Assembly (NCBI RefSeq): GCF_958298935.1
Contig: NC_084939.1
Span: 8,695,501-8,759,500, forward strand
Direction: 5' to 3'
Origin: Phragmites australis
Taxonomy: Eukaryota > Streptophyta > Magnoliopsida > Poales > Poaceae
DNA: 64,000 nucleotides
Shown here: piece by piece, positions 1 through 11,373 of the stretch
Position numbering within the stretch: position 1 is the first letter of the stretch
How the letters are laid out: each line of letters begins with the position of its first letter
Program-made: the position numbers and the translations under genes
Notes under the pieces: model-generated
The model's input: only the letters and a program-made list of their open reading frames with translations
The model's database searches: none
What the model was told of the DNA's origin: nothing

Positions 1-537
1 GTTAACTCAATTTCTCTGAGATCAAAGCTATCAATAACAGCGTTGAACAGAAAAGGCTAACGGTCATTATACATGTTATTATTTTTCTCACTGTTGTTCC
101 TTAGGATATTGAAATCCCCACCAATCAGGGTAGGGAGGTGGTTCTGCTGGCAAGCACGCACTAACTCCGTAAGGAAGCTGGATTTGAAATCATCCTGCGC
201 TGGTCCGTAGATTGCCATGATAATCCATTTGAATTTGTCTACCTTGTTGCTTAGATGGAATTTAACAAAAAAATTCCCCTTCCGCAATCATTGACAAATC
301 TAACGAGGAGGAATTAATCCTGAGAAGAATGCCTCCTGATCTGCCTCAAAGAGGGAGACAATGCCAAATAAAATCTGCACCGCCTGAAAGGCAAGCCTGA
401 TTCTTTTTTAAAATATCGCGCTTCCCAGTTTCTAATAAGGCCACAAAGTCCAAATTATATTCCCCAATAGCTTCTGCAACATACCGAATTTTAGCCAAGT
501 CTGAGAGACCTCTGCTATTCCAGAAGATGCCTTTCAT
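1..537 (-). pseudogene. LINE (non-LTR retrotransposon) ORF2, 5' endonuclease part, frame-broken
   Basis: Read on the minus strand from ATG at 537, the protein opens with the usual plant L1 start: MKGIFWNSRGL followed by DFVALLETGKRD. A second segment (about 57-287) contains WIIMAIYGPAQDD and LIGGDFNILRN. These are the N-terminal blocks of an apurinic-type endonuclease (EEP fold), which nicks target DNA for reverse transcription. The two segments lie in different frames, so there is at least one frameshift near 290-345, and the reverse transcriptase part lies beyond the left edge. The product is therefore not made intact. Family call confident; exact LINE clade not determined. Confidence 0.85.
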
Positions 538-540
538 TGG

Positions 541-1629
541 GAAACAATTTTATTGGATTTTTTGTCATTTTTCTGGACCTTTCGCCCTTTTTTCTTAGAG
601 GATGACTTAGATTTTCTAGCAGTAGCCAAAAGGTCACAAATTTTTGTGCCTAGCTCCGCCTCTTCCCAATCGGCCTCAGAAACATCTTTAATCAAATGAG
701 CGAGTAGATCACCGTCAAGTTCAGTGCACTCGTCATCACTGTTAACAAAAGGATTTATCTCTTTTGTGGAAACATTCTTTGGCTGATTACTCGACTTTTT
801 TGCACAAAGGTGACATCTGCAATCTATCTACTTCTATGTGTTTTAAAGCATTGATAGAAATGCTAATTTCATTGCTATTACTACCCAGCGAAAAGCCTAA
901 GTTACCCAAATTGGAAGTAAAAGCAACATTCGGTAGAGAAGCAATAGAATAAACGGAAGACGGTTGCAGCATACCTGGATTAGTGCCACAGCGAGCGCTA
1001 GCCGAGCTTTCCTTCAAAGGGGAGTCCAAGTTTCGAATTGCCGCCGGCCTCATGGCCTTGGCAGTGCTATCTTCGTCCGCCGCGGCGATTCCGTCTGAAG
1101 ATAAGATCGCATTGGCATGGCTGCTTCGGCGAAGATTCGGAATCGACTTCTGAACCGATTCCATATCGGCTATGGACTGCGGCACATTCTGGACCGGCTC
1201 AGCCTGCTGCACCTTAGAACTCTTTGGTCGCTTGATGTTCTGGGTCAGAGCATTCTGCAGAGCTTGCCCCTCCACTTGAGGCCTTTCCTTGGTCCTGGGC
1301 GTGAAGCTGGCCGAAGCTTTGTGCCCAAGACGTGATTCCTCCGCAGTACGTGAATACAAATCAGAACTGAAGCACTTCAGAACCGGCTCCTTCTCCATTG
1401 ATGGCGCAGCCAACCTGGGAGGCGTCTGCAGCAGGGGCTGCACCTCCTCCACCCGCTGATCACCCTGTGGAACCTGCAAAACAAGAGACGCCGGCAAATC
1501 CCCCGCAGACAAGCCTGAAGTGCTGCCCGGCGAGAGGGAAAAACGTCTGTGATTCAGGTTGAAAGGTGTGACCGCAATGTGACTCGGCAATGTGACACTT
1601 GCGCTATGTACAATGAAAATCGCCTTCAA
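541..1629 (-). pseudogene. LINE ORF1, C-terminal part
   Basis: A minus-strand open frame (1629-787, 280 codons) rich in Ser, Pro, Lys and Gln lies directly upstream of the LINE ORF2 start. It continues in another frame as NSDDECTELDGDLLAHLIKD and a basic tail with SSSKKKGRK that ends just before ORF2. Low-complexity basic C-termini preceding ORF2 are typical of ORF1 RNA-binding proteins in plant L1 elements. The N-terminal DUF4283/zinc-knuckle region expected upstream is not visible, so the copy is probably 5'-truncated near 1630. At least one frameshift occurs around 785. The assignment rests mainly on position and tail composition. Confidence 0.65.
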
Positions 1630-2244
1630 ATGGGTCTGGGGTGTAATTTGTCTAGCTTCAATACTTCAAGGTGTTAGATGTCTGGTATTGGAGTTGAAGG
1701 TTTTAATAGTTGGAGGGTGTAAAATGGTCTTTACCCTAAATTAAAGAAAATACATGCAACGGAATTCTCTATGGTTCATGATACTATGAAAAATGGATAT
1801 TATTTTTTCTGTTGGTAGGTTTTTAGAAGTCCTACCAAATTTAGTGAAACATGGAAGGGAACACTGGGAAATGGTTTCTGATAGAAGGCAAATTTTTTTA
1901 AGCCAGTACACTCATGTGTCTAAATTGTAAATTTGTTGTTAAGTCAAAACTACAAGATGCTACTCTAAGTTATGGACTATGTGTAATGCAAGCCTGGAGA
2001 TTTCTTAGAAAGCATAACAATATGCGCGTATTCCTAAAATTGTAAAGAGTGTGCAATCGCATTTTCAGGTGGTGCTAAATTATATATACTTGTCAATAGG
2101 TCTGCATATACTCAAGTGGCAGTAGAGAGGCACAAAAATTTCTATTTGACAATACAACGTATGGTGGCATGCGACAGTTCTTGTGTGGGTATTTTGATAC
2201 CACTACTGGGTAAGCACTGGATTTTTTCCTCCATTTGCCTACGA
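1630..2244. other. Intergenic, no gene seen
   Basis: AT-rich sequence without a convincing reading frame on either strand. The first 120 bases, next to the truncated LINE, look like generic grass repeat sequence, but no boundaries or inverted partner could be found. Confidence 0.5.
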
Positions 2245-2658
2245 GTCAACATAAAAAAAATGTGATTTGGTTCTTTTATACACAGAAATAAAACAGAGAC
2301 AGGGAGTTATTTTGTAATGGATTTCTTGTTCCATTCATCTTCCAATCTATCAAAATAGTTGACATAAATTATGATTTTTATCTTGTATATACAGAAACAA
2401 AAGAGAAACTAGGAGCTATTTTGAGATCTCTCAACGCTTGGGGTCGACAATACGTTTCAAATCTTATTCATAACTGATGTCTTCCAAGAAGCCATTGCTG
2501 CAAAAAAGTTGACATAAATTATGATTTTTATCTTGTATATACAGAAACAAAAGAGAAACTAGGAGCTATTTTGAGATCTCTCAACACTTGGGGTCGACAA
2601 TACATTTCAAATCTTATTCATAACTGATGTCTTCCAAGAAGCCATTGCTGCAAAAAAG
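2245..2658. repeat. 150-bp tandem duplication plus an older diverged third copy
   Basis: Bases 2358-2507 and 2508-2657 are two adjacent copies of a 150-bp unit. I see only two differences (ACGC to ACAC near 2438, ACGT to ACAT near 2451), both CG to CA changes as expected from deamination of methylated cytosine. The stretch 2245-2357 aligns with the start of the unit (ATACACAGAAATAAAAC against ATATACAGAAACAAAAG) but is clearly older. The unit has no coding potential. Confidence 0.9.
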
Positions 2659-2856
2659 ACGCCGGTAATGACTAGTTCCACTCAATGATATTTAACATAT
2701 GTAGACAAATCCTGTATATCTACTTCCCATATTCTTTGGACCATTTCAAGATCTTTTTTTTTTTTGCATAATATGTTTTCAGTTTTTCACTTGTACCAGT
2801 TGACTTATACAGGTAGTATTCTAATCATGTGATCACATCATGGTATCATTTTTTAG

Positions 2857-2956
2857 GTCCCATGCAGTGTTACATAGACATGAGTGCGGGTGTCGAAGAC
2901 CAACTCGGGTATAGGTGTCTGATTTGGCAAATTCTAAAAAACAAGACTCGGGGATT

Positions 2957-3016
<60 letters not shown>

Positions 3017-3792
3017 GTTTATATAAAAAAGCATTAGTGTGTCTAGTACTCTTTGAGAAACTTGCACTTAATCGGGATTCTTTGGGAGACTTGCAACATA
3101 TTTGTAATGTAAAGCTCCCACTCTTCTTTAATTTACTTTAGTGAGAAACAAATTTGAGGTCTAATTTCAGAAGGTATACAAGATCCATTACAACTGATGT
3201 CGGCCCTTGCTGACCCATCCAGCCCATGTCGATCAGCCCAACTCCCCTTCCTTTCCATTCTCTCCCTTGGCCTGCTCTCCTCTCACTTGTCTCTCGACCT
3301 TACGGTCTGTCTCTCTCTTGCTCGTGCTCACATCAGGAGGTGATAGCGATGATGTTAGGGTTTGCGGTGACAGCTACCTACCGGAACGGGGAGGGGAGGG
3401 CGGTGGCAAAAATGGGCAGCAGTGACTTGGATCTGGGCAGCGGCGGCAGCTCGGATCTAATACGGTGACAATGCGTGTGGCCAGTGAAAGGGGATAGACG
3501 ATATGCGCGATGACGTGCTCGATGTGGCTTCTCCGATGTTGCAGGTCCGTCACATCCTCTTCCTCTCCCCCACTATCGCCTCCTCTCCTCTCCTCCCCCT
3601 CACCCCTACTATCGTCTCCTCCTCCTCTCCCCTACCGCTGTTGTTACGAGCTCTAGGCTGTGAGCAGCCTTGGACACAGCCACAACACATTGGATTGTGT
3701 TGCACCATGTCGGACACGAGTCGATGCGCAGATACACGTTGACACCGCAAAAAAAATTCGGACACGCATGTCCCGGTAACACTGGTCTTATG
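2857..3792. mobile_element. Non-autonomous hAT-like element with 8-bp target duplication
   Basis: The element spans 2865-3784. Its left end CAGTGTTACATAGACATG and the reverse complement of its right end, CAGTGTTACCGGGACATG, form imperfect terminal inverted repeats. Flanking octamers GTCCCATG (2857-2864) and GTCTTATG (3785-3792) match at 6 of 8 positions, differing only by C/T, as for an old hAT target duplication. Both subterminal regions carry GTGTC/GACAC-type motifs, as in hAT transposase-binding regions. The interior holds an AT microsatellite and a CT-rich, UTR-like stretch (about 3190-3650), but no transposase. Confidence 0.7.
2961..3012. repeat. (AT)26 microsatellite
   Basis: An uninterrupted run of 26 AT dinucleotides, inside the hAT-like element. 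Likely polymorphic in length. Confidence 0.98.
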
Positions 3793-4258
3793 ACCTTATG
3801 AAATGAGCACAATGCTGAGGCAGTCATTATCGCATATGTTTTATATTAGCTTGTATTTTGTATGTCTTCTTTTCCTTGTGTATCATTATCAATCTAACAC
3901 AGAATTTCAGGTTTTGAGTGGTAATCTCCATTCGACTGGGAAATGCTCCGGTTCCTGAGAATCATGGTTTCAGTACTATCAAGTCGTTCACCAAGGTCTG
4001 AGGAATATGGTGATCTGGAGTGCTTCGTGGGATAATGTCCCAGATCAATTCATGCAATAACAGTGTATTGCCTTAGCATGGCAGTACGACATGACACAAC
4101 AATAAACCGGAATGATAAGATAAACGCGTAAATGCGCGTCTATTATGTATCTGTATGCCATCTGATGATTGTTTTGTTGCTCCACTGCAACTAGATAATA
4201 ACATTGCTGTGCTCTTCATCACTTTCATGCTCCTATGCTACTCTAATGCAGAGGATAC
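3793..4258. other. Intergenic, no gene seen
   Basis: No coding region, RNA gene or repeat boundary recognised between the hAT-like element and the MULE. Confidence 0.5.
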
Positions 4259-5318
4259 AAGCACTGGGAATTTTTTTAATATTATTTTATTGGAAATTTG
4301 CAAAAGTAATATCTGGATAATTGCCAAAATAGCACTCCCGTCAGCAACTGGAATGCCGACTAGAACCATGTCGGCATTTCACTTGCCGACAAGCTTATAT
4401 CATCATCTAGTGTTTCGATTGGCGGTGGCCCTAGCTTTTATTACGTGAGCAGTGTGACTGGGTACCTGTCGGAGGCTGGTATGCCGATAGGCCCTGTCGG
4501 CAAGCCAAGTGCCGACAGGTACCCTTGTATTAATGGTTGAGGTGCTAGCTAGGGGGAATCATCCCATTAGATTGTTTCGCTTTCCGGTGAGCATAGTAGA
4601 GTCGCACGTGTGAGATTGAGAAGAGGAAGAGTAGTGCAGAGTAGGAGGAAAGCATCATGGATTCCTAGAGGAAACACCCCATGGGAGTGCCACAGTGGAA
4701 TGAATGTCCATTATGATCTTTCAATGTGTAGACTTTTGGTAGGCGGTTCTTCATGTATCTGAAACTTGATGGTGATTTTATGGTGTGTTCCTTTTTTCAC
4801 TTCATTCGCACCTCTAAACTCTATATTATGAACAACATTCCTAACATAAGTTTATCTTCCACAACCTTGTTGCTTCAAGAAATGGATCGACGTGGTGCGA
4901 CCGCCTTACAATGGGGGATATACCAGAGAGGCTGATACCAAACGTGAGTACGAGATCAATATAGAAGAAGCACGCCAGCAACAGGAGGCATGTCAAAAGC
5001 ACCAATGGGAACATCAGTGGCAAGAACAGGAACGCAAGCGATAGGCTGAGGAACTTCAAAGGCGGGAAGAGCAACGTCATCTGTGAGAGGACATTTTAAG
5101 AGGTAGGAGGTAGAACTTTAGAGGTGTGGGGAACTACTGCAGAGGTGTGAAACTCTCCTGCATCATCGGGAAGAAGCGGAGTGCAAAGCGGGACATGAAA
5201 GAAGGGGGAAAGTCCCCGATCCACGCAGTAGAATCTATTGTAATCGTAGATTTTCATCTTTGCTAATAAAATTGTATGGTACTACTATGTGGTAGTTCAA
5301 TCCGTTGTACTACGATAC

Positions 5319-5489
5319 AAGATAGGATGAATCTTTATTGCAATTAGAAAAACATGATATAAGATGGGATGAATCTTTATTGCAATTAGAAAAACATGAT
5401 ATAAGATGGGATGAATCTTTATTGCAATTAGAAAAACATGATATAAGATGGGATGAATCTTTATTGCAATTAGAAAAACATGATATAAG
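5319..5489 (+). repeat. 42-bp tandem repeat, 3.7 copies, open reading frame
   Basis: The unit beginning TTTATTGCAATTAG starts at 5334, 5376, 5418 and 5460, with a partial unit before it (5319-5333). Copies are essentially identical, so amplification is recent. Because 42 is a multiple of three the array stays open and would encode the 14-residue repeat LQLEKHDIRWDESL. No ATG start is nearby, so translation is doubtful. It lies inside the MULE-like element. Confidence 0.9.
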
Positions 5490-6330
5490 GAATTACATCA
5501 GAAAGGTAAGGCAACACATCGGGGTATAGTGGTTCTAGTCATACTGGCTTAGACTGAAATGTGAGAATGATCTTGACTCCTAGCAACCGCCATCACCATA
5601 TGGTGCTGGTGATGGAGGAAGAGGAGAACCATACTTTTTGTGGCACGGACACAACGGATTGACGCATATAGTAGGATCATCGAGGTGTATGACTAGCTCG
5701 TCCTCCTCATGAGAAGTTGGAATAGCATCAACCTCCTATTGCAAGTCAAAGATATAGTCTTGGAGGTGATTAATATAATCTTGGATGTTATGTTCAACAG
5801 GAGGATCGACTCATCTCGTGTAGCGACAGTCATCGTTGTCATCGGAGTCCTGCAAATATGTACAAATTTATCACTAATTTGTCTTAAAATATGATTTGAA
5901 ATTGTTAGAGTTACCATCGTGCATCTGAACAATGCAGTTGTATCCATGAGAGCACTTGGGCCACTGCTCATTCGGGTGGTTGTAAGTCCTAAGATGAAAT
6001 GGTGGATGAAACTCACTATTTCCCTGCAAAGGGAAGTTGTTGAGTGGCGTGTCGTAGGAACTAAGACCAAAGGAACCTGGCCATCTCACTGGTGCCCTCC
6101 CTACAACCCTTGATCCTCTACCTCTCCCACCTCTAGTCGTGATTGAGTCTTATGGCTTCAGTAGGAAGTCAGGGGAGGCTTTTATAGATGCATTGGGAGG
6201 GAGGGAGCTCCATCTCAATGAAATGGTAAATCATACGTGGTACGCTAATCCTAATCTCAAACCCTACGTACAATGGTAAATCTAACATTAAATCCTAAGT
6301 ACAACGGTAAACCTAACATTAAATGGCGCT

Positions 6331-6494
6331 TGTCTTAGGCTTTTCAGACGTAGGTTTTCAGAAGTAGACATATCAAAAGTAAGCTTTTTAGACGTAGGCT
6401 TTTCAAAAGTAGGTTTTTTAGATGTATGCTTTTCAAACATCAACTTTTCAAAGGTAGGCTTCAGAAGTAGGCTTTTCAGACGTAGGCTTTCAAG
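6331..6494. repeat. Degenerate ~15-bp tandem repeat (GTAGGCTTTTCAGAA-like)
   Basis: About ten imperfect copies of a short unit built around AGGCTTTTCAGA run head to tail, with variants AAGCTTTTTAGA and GTATGCTTTTCAAA. It lies inside the MULE-like element and is non-coding. Confidence 0.75.
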
Positions 6495-6988
6495 ACCACT
6501 CTAGGAAGAGGAATCAATTCCTTGTCCCAACTATTTACCGTGGACTCAGTCCATGAACCAGCACGAATTTTTAGTATAAACAACAGTCCAGGAGGCAACT
6601 TCTCCAACGAAACCAAAGGCCATCTGCTCTTCTACTCCTAGTAAAATGGCTTATGATCCTCTCCCAAAGAAATCATTGATGGATGCTACGTCTGTTGGGG
6701 TCAAAGTTCTGATGTGCTGGTGTGGAGACCTTTGTAGGTTAGGAAGTCTAAAGACTTCTCTAATAGCTATGGCAGGAGGTTCTTCATGTGCTCGAACTAC
6801 AAGTACAACCCATCGGAGGGTAGCATCTATGGTGGCTACCACAGCTAGGTACACATATGTGGCCAAATTATATCCCAACTATCTATCATTTACTACTAAT
6901 AATTTGTTGTCTCTGTTGCTAGTCTTTGTCACCACTCTGTGATTTCGTACAGTGGCTGGATACTTAGCAGAGTCCATTAGATGTGTTC

Positions 6989-7231
6989 CTCATACACAAG
7001 CAACACCTGGTGGCATGGAGACGATTCCATCAACTAGAAGCAAACGAGAGGAGAGAGGCTAAATGCAAACTCATACAGGAGAAGGAGCAGAAGCTAAGAA
7101 AGGAGGAGACCCACTGGAAGGAGGAGGCGTGTGAGGTGGAGGGAGAGAGGAAGTGCAAGAAGGCACACCGGGCGCGTGAAGCAGGATTAGAGGCTGCGAG
7201 GAAGGGAAAATATTCCCGTTGCACTCAGTAG
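6989..7231 (+). pseudogene. Coiled-coil-type coding remnant inside the MULE
   Basis: A plus-strand frame without an in-frame ATG reads as a highly charged helix (HQLEANERREAKCK, then EKEQKLRKEETHWKEE) ending at a stop at 7231. A related charged segment with an internal stop occurs near 4940-5240 (EEARQQQEACQKHQWEHQ). Such fragments may be captured host exons or the tail of an element-encoded protein. No family recognised; function not assigned. Confidence 0.35.
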
Positions 7232-7986
7232 AGTAGCGGTAGTAATTGGCTTGTTTATATTCCCTAAGGCATGTTAGGTTTAGAGGTGGTACATGGTTAG
7301 GTTAGTATGAAAGTATACCGTATATGCCATCATGTTTGTTGTTTATGTGAATAAAAATGTCATATTCAACAGTTCTTGTCGGGTGATTTCACTTCAAATT
7401 GTTTTATCCTCGACTAAATCCTTTTTGGCTTGTGGGTATGTATGAAAACTCCTCTTGCATTCCAAGTAGCCTGAATTTTTCTTTGAGATATTGCCACTCG
7501 AATGCTTTAATGAGGAAGGAGCATCTGAAGAATACAAGTACCGTTGGACATATCTTTATCACGAGTACTTGAATGAGAGCTCTTCACTCTGTAAGCAAGA
7601 GAACAAGAACAAGTTTCAGAAACCCTACCAAAAGCATCCAGATGCTGTACCACGCCTGCAAGAGAACAATGAAGAAAAGAACATCAAGTTGTTTAAAATT
7701 GTCAAGGTGACTAAAAAAATTGTTAAAAATTGTAATAAAGAGAAAAAAAAACTATCAGTATGACAGATAGGTATGTTGGAACTCTAGATGCTGACAAATC
7801 TTATCGGTAAGAACCTATGTCGACAGAAGGTTTAGTCGGCAGACAAATTGTCGACAATAGGCTACCGATATGGTGCTAGTCGGCATTTTGGTTGCCCAAC
7901 AGGGTGCTATTTTGACAATTCTCTATAAACAAATGTTATTTTTGCAATTTCTACTAAAGTAATATTAAAAAATTTCCAAGCGTTGG

Positions 7987-8293
7987 TACCATCGATCTAT
8001 ATGTCCTCAATTGTACTTTACTCTATTTAAAGTATTGCGGTGTTTTTTCGAAAGCACATAGTATTTATTTATAACTTTGTATTTAGTAGTTAGTTAAGAG
8101 CAGCTTTTGTGGAACTATAATAATAAGATATGCAAGAATTACTAAAGGCACCCTACTTCATAAACTCCATAACGTGGTGTAGCACAATTGCCACGCACTA
8201 AACCTACGTAGTTGTAGGAAATAGTAGCAAGCTAAATACAGTTGCAAAACTTGTTCCACCTATTACATAAAGGTATCTTGCACAGAATCTATA
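7987..8293. other. Intergenic, no gene seen
   Basis: AT-rich spacer between the MULE and the gypsy remnant. Nothing recognised. Confidence 0.5.
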
Positions 8294-8298
8294 CAATG

Positions 8299-8921
8299 TG
8301 TTGGGGATCATCTCCCGCCACCCCCTGACTCGAAGGGAACCACGAAGTTTACTGGAGATGCTACGTGATAGCTATCGTGTTGATTGCAGGAGTTCGTCCG
8401 TCAGTCGCGGAGATCAGGGAGCAAAGTTGGTCGAAGGGTGCGGGTGTCCACGCACCTTCAGGTCCCCGAACCGGCGAAGGCGGAGGCTAATCGACTTCGC
8501 TGTCGAGCGAAGCCTCGGTTCGCATCCTGTATCTTTTGGAACGAGCGAAGGCACAACCTGATCTTCACCGGGGGGCAAAGGCTGCCCGTCATGCGGCCGG
8601 ACGAAGAGGGCTTCGACACCCTTCGAATGGATGGCCAGCTCGACAGTAGGCCCGACTATGGTTGTCCTGGGTACTGTTGTAATTATGAGATCATGCTCAT
8701 TTGTACCATATTGCCCTCGGATATTCTAGGAATGTAACAGGTTAGGGGATAAGATATGTAAACGGGACTCGTGATCGCCGGATACGGGCTATAAATAGAG
8801 CCACAGTGTAACCGTAAGGGGTAATTAAAAAACTGTTCCACTTCCAGTACGTGTCATTCTAAGGGACCTTCGGTACCTCCGCTTTCGAAGGCCCGCCTTG
8901 TCTGGGACTTCGATCCCAACA
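8299..8921 (+). repeat. LTR 1 of the three-LTR element
   Basis: 623 bp, TGTTGGGGATC to GATCCCAACA, followed at once by a GTTGGCGCCGTCC primer-binding-type sequence. Contains CGAAG-rich internal sequence and a TATA box. Differs from LTR 2 by scattered changes, mostly transitions. Confidence 0.9.
8790..8797 (+). promoter_or_regulatory. TATA box of LTR 1
   Basis: GGGCTATAAATAGAGCC is a consensus plant TATA box placed about 130 bp before the LTR end, as expected for the U3/R boundary. Confidence 0.75.
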
Positions 8922-9014
8922 GTTGGCGCCGTCCATGGGGATCGAACCCGTTTAGATATCTCGAAGACTACAGGCTCGGCCTATCGAAGATAAACCTTGC
9001 CAGTAGGGGGCTAC
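8922..9014 (+). other. Remnant interior: primer site joined to polypurine tract
   Basis: Only 93 bp separate LTR 1 and LTR 2. It starts with GTTGGCGCCGTCCATGG (primer-binding side) and ends with CAGTAGGGGGCTAC, a purine-rich tract directly before LTR 2. All coding sequence has been deleted. Confidence 0.7.
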
Positions 9015-9638
9015 TATTGGGGATCATCTCCCGCCACCCCTTGACTCGAAGGGAACCGCGAAGTTTACCGGAGATGCTACGTGATAGCTATCATGCTGAT
9101 TGCAGGAGTTCGTCCGTCAGTCGCGGAGATCAGGGAGCGAAGTTGGTCGAAGGGTGCGGGCGTCCACGCACCTTCAGGTCCCCAAACTGGCGAAGGCGGA
9201 GGCTAATCGACTTCGACTGTCGAGCGAAGCCTCGGTTCGCATCCTGCATCTTTTGGAACGAGCGAAGGCACGACCTGATCTTCACCGGGGGGCAAAGGCT
9301 GCCCGTCATGCGGCCGGGCGAAGAGGGCTTCGACACCCTTCGAATGGATGGCCAGCTCGACAGTGGGCCTGACTTCGGTTGTCCTGGGTATTGTTGTAAT
9401 TATGGGATCATGCTCATTTGTACCATATTACCCCCGGATATTCCGGGAATGTAGCAGGTTAGGGGGTAGGATATGTAAATGGGACCCGTGATCGCCGGGT
9501 ATGGGCTATAAATAGAGCCACAGTATAACCGTAAGGGGTGATTAAAAAACTGTTTCACTTCCAGTATGTGTCACTCTAAGGGACCTTTGGTACCTCCGCT
9601 TCCGAAGGCCCGCCTTGTCTGGGACTTCGATCCCAACA
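9015..9638 (+). repeat. LTR 2 (shared middle LTR)
   Basis: About 624 bp, the same family as LTR 1 over its full length. The first bases read TATTGGGG instead of TGTTGGGG, so the terminal TG is mutated. It is followed by the primer-site region and the gag remnant. Confidence 0.88.
9507..9514 (+). promoter_or_regulatory. TATA box of LTR 2
   Basis: GGGCTATAAATAGAGCC is conserved at the same place as in LTR 1. Confidence 0.75.
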
Positions 9639-9673
9639 GTTGGCGTCGTCCATGGGATCGAACCCACGAAGGC

Positions 9674-11277
9674 ATGCCACCCAAGAAGAAAGCGAAGCCA
9701 CCCGGAACAGCGGAGGCATTACTGGAACCCCTAGCTGTGGTCGGACCTTCGGCTGACAGAACCACTCTGGCCGTACCGAGATCAAGTAATGCTTCAGCCA
9801 GGGGGGGCTTCGGTTGGATGAGAGCGGCATTGCGAAGTTGATACAGGGACACAACAACCTACCGATGGCCGACATGACGACGCACTTCAGGTGGACATGG
9901 AGCAAATGCCGATCATGGAACCAATGGATCGCGCTCACTTCGATCTTCCAGGAAAAGAAGGTGAAAGGGGGCAGAACGAAGAATGGGAGGAACTCGGCGA
10001 TTTCGCGGAGTTTGAACATGAGGAAGAAACAAACGAAGAAAGAAATGCGAGGCTAGAAGCCGAGGAGTTGGAAAGGCAGCTTGCACACAAGAAGCGCATG
10101 TTGGATGGCCTAGCAGCGAGCCGGAAAACCGCAGAGTACCGCAGGCGGGCAGATGAAGCAAGAAAAACATTGGAAAGATCCAAGAATACTCCAAGCGGAG
10201 GGCATGTCTCGCCGGCCGACGCCACCGGGAGATTTGATACGAGCTTCGCAAGAAGTTCGGCGAAGACCTTCCACGGGAGATCCGGAGTCACCCCTAGCAA
10301 TGGACCTGCAAAATCAGCCATGGCCGCTAGGATTCAAGATGCCCAGAGTGGTTATGTTTGATGGAGATCCGAGAGAATTTGTCATGAGTTTTGAGGCAGC
10401 TGTAGAGTCAACCGGGGGGGACGGTGTAACCTTGGCGAAGGCCTTTGTATTGGTGATAAAGGGAATAGCAAGGTCAGCGATAAAGGGAATAGCAAGGTCA
10501 TGGTACTCCGCCCTACCCCCGGGATCCATATATTCATGAGAACAGCTGCGCACTGCACTGTGCAGCAACTTCCAGGGGAACCGGGCAGACAACATCACCA
10601 CAACCGACCTCTTCGCGCTGAAGCAGCAACCAACAGAAACTTTACAGAGCTATATGCGCTGATTCGTACACATACGTTGTCAAGCGAAGGGGTTGAGCGA
10701 AGATACGATCATTGATGCCGCAATATAGGGCATCAGAGGGGGCCTGTTGGTAGGAAAGCTCACCAGAAAAAGACCCGCAAGCATCCAGGAGCTGCTCAAC
10801 AAGATGGAAGAATACTCAAGGTCTGAGCTCGATCATCTCCGAAGGAAAAATAAATTAACGACCTCCAAAGTAAAACATGCACCACCTAAAGAGGTAGGTG
10901 GTGGAAATCACAGAGACAGACTTCACCGTCCAAGAAAACCCGAAGGCTCTGATTATCCAAGCCAAAAAGAAGCCAATCAGATCAACCCTGGCCCACCCGA
11001 AGCAGTCCAAGGATCGTGCGAAGCCTACAACTTGTCCAATAGAGGAGGCCGAGCGGGCAGGGGAAGAGGCCACGGAGGTAGAGGAGGACGAGCTCCACAC
11101 GACCCGGCAACCTTCTACTGTGAGCTGCATGGCGAAGGAGCCGGCCACCGGACTAAACATTGCCCACAGGTCGTGGCTATGAAAGAAAATTTAGCGAAGC
11201 AGTCGGCCGATAACGGAAGGACAGTTCACCATGCAACAAGCTTCGCAAGAAGCGAAGGGTGGCAAAACCACAGTTAG
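9674..11277 (+). pseudogene. Gypsy-type gag, frame-broken
   Basis: Starts MPPKKKAKPPG at 9674. A Glu/Arg-rich coiled coil follows (about 9890-10180), then a capsid-like retrotrans_gag segment (VVMFDGDPREFVMSFEAAV, later TLQSYMR) and a zinc-knuckle-like end (FYCELHGEGAGHRTKHC). These pieces lie in different frames, and stops occur near 10361 and 10662, so no full Gag is made. A 24-bp internal duplication at 10455-10500 repeats IKGIARS. Gag packages element RNA in cytoplasmic particles; this copy cannot. Confidence 0.8.
10455..10500 (+). repeat. 24-bp in-frame tandem duplication in gag
   Basis: GATAAAGGGAATAGCAAGGTCA occurs twice, starting at 10455 and 10479. It adds eight residues (IKGIARSA) to the capsid-like region without a frameshift. 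Confidence 0.9.
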
Positions 11278-11373
11278 AACGTGGTGTTTCCGAACCAATG
11301 GCAGCAAATTCCAGCACCACGGTATGCACCCGCACCTTCAGCTCAATTTGATCAAACTAGGCAAATGAACATT

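Larger units (their letters stand above)
4259..7986. mobile_element. MULE-like element with long TIRs and 9-bp target duplication
   Basis: The element spans about 4268-7977 (3.7 kb). The first ~120 bases align with the reverse complement of the last ~120: a T-rich start, then AATAGCAC, then ATGCCGACTAG. Flanks AAGCACTGG (4259-4267) and AAGCGTTGG (7978-7986) differ by two transitions, a 9-bp duplication typical of Mutator-like elements. Both ends are dense in TGCCGAC/GTCGGCA motifs. No MURA transposase is visible, so the copy is non-autonomous. The interior carries two Glu/Lys/Arg-rich coiled-coil-type coding remnants (about 4940-5240 and 6990-7230) and two tandem repeats. Confidence 0.8.

Noticed and set aside
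3207..3765. Overlapping open frames on both strands in a CT-rich stretch
   Set aside because: Low-complexity composition keeps several frames open; no conserved domain. Part of the hAT-like element.
8298..9454. Open frames of 87-145 codons, repeated in two copies
   Set aside because: They lie entirely within LTR 1 and LTR 2 and are not gag or pol; treated as LTR sequence.
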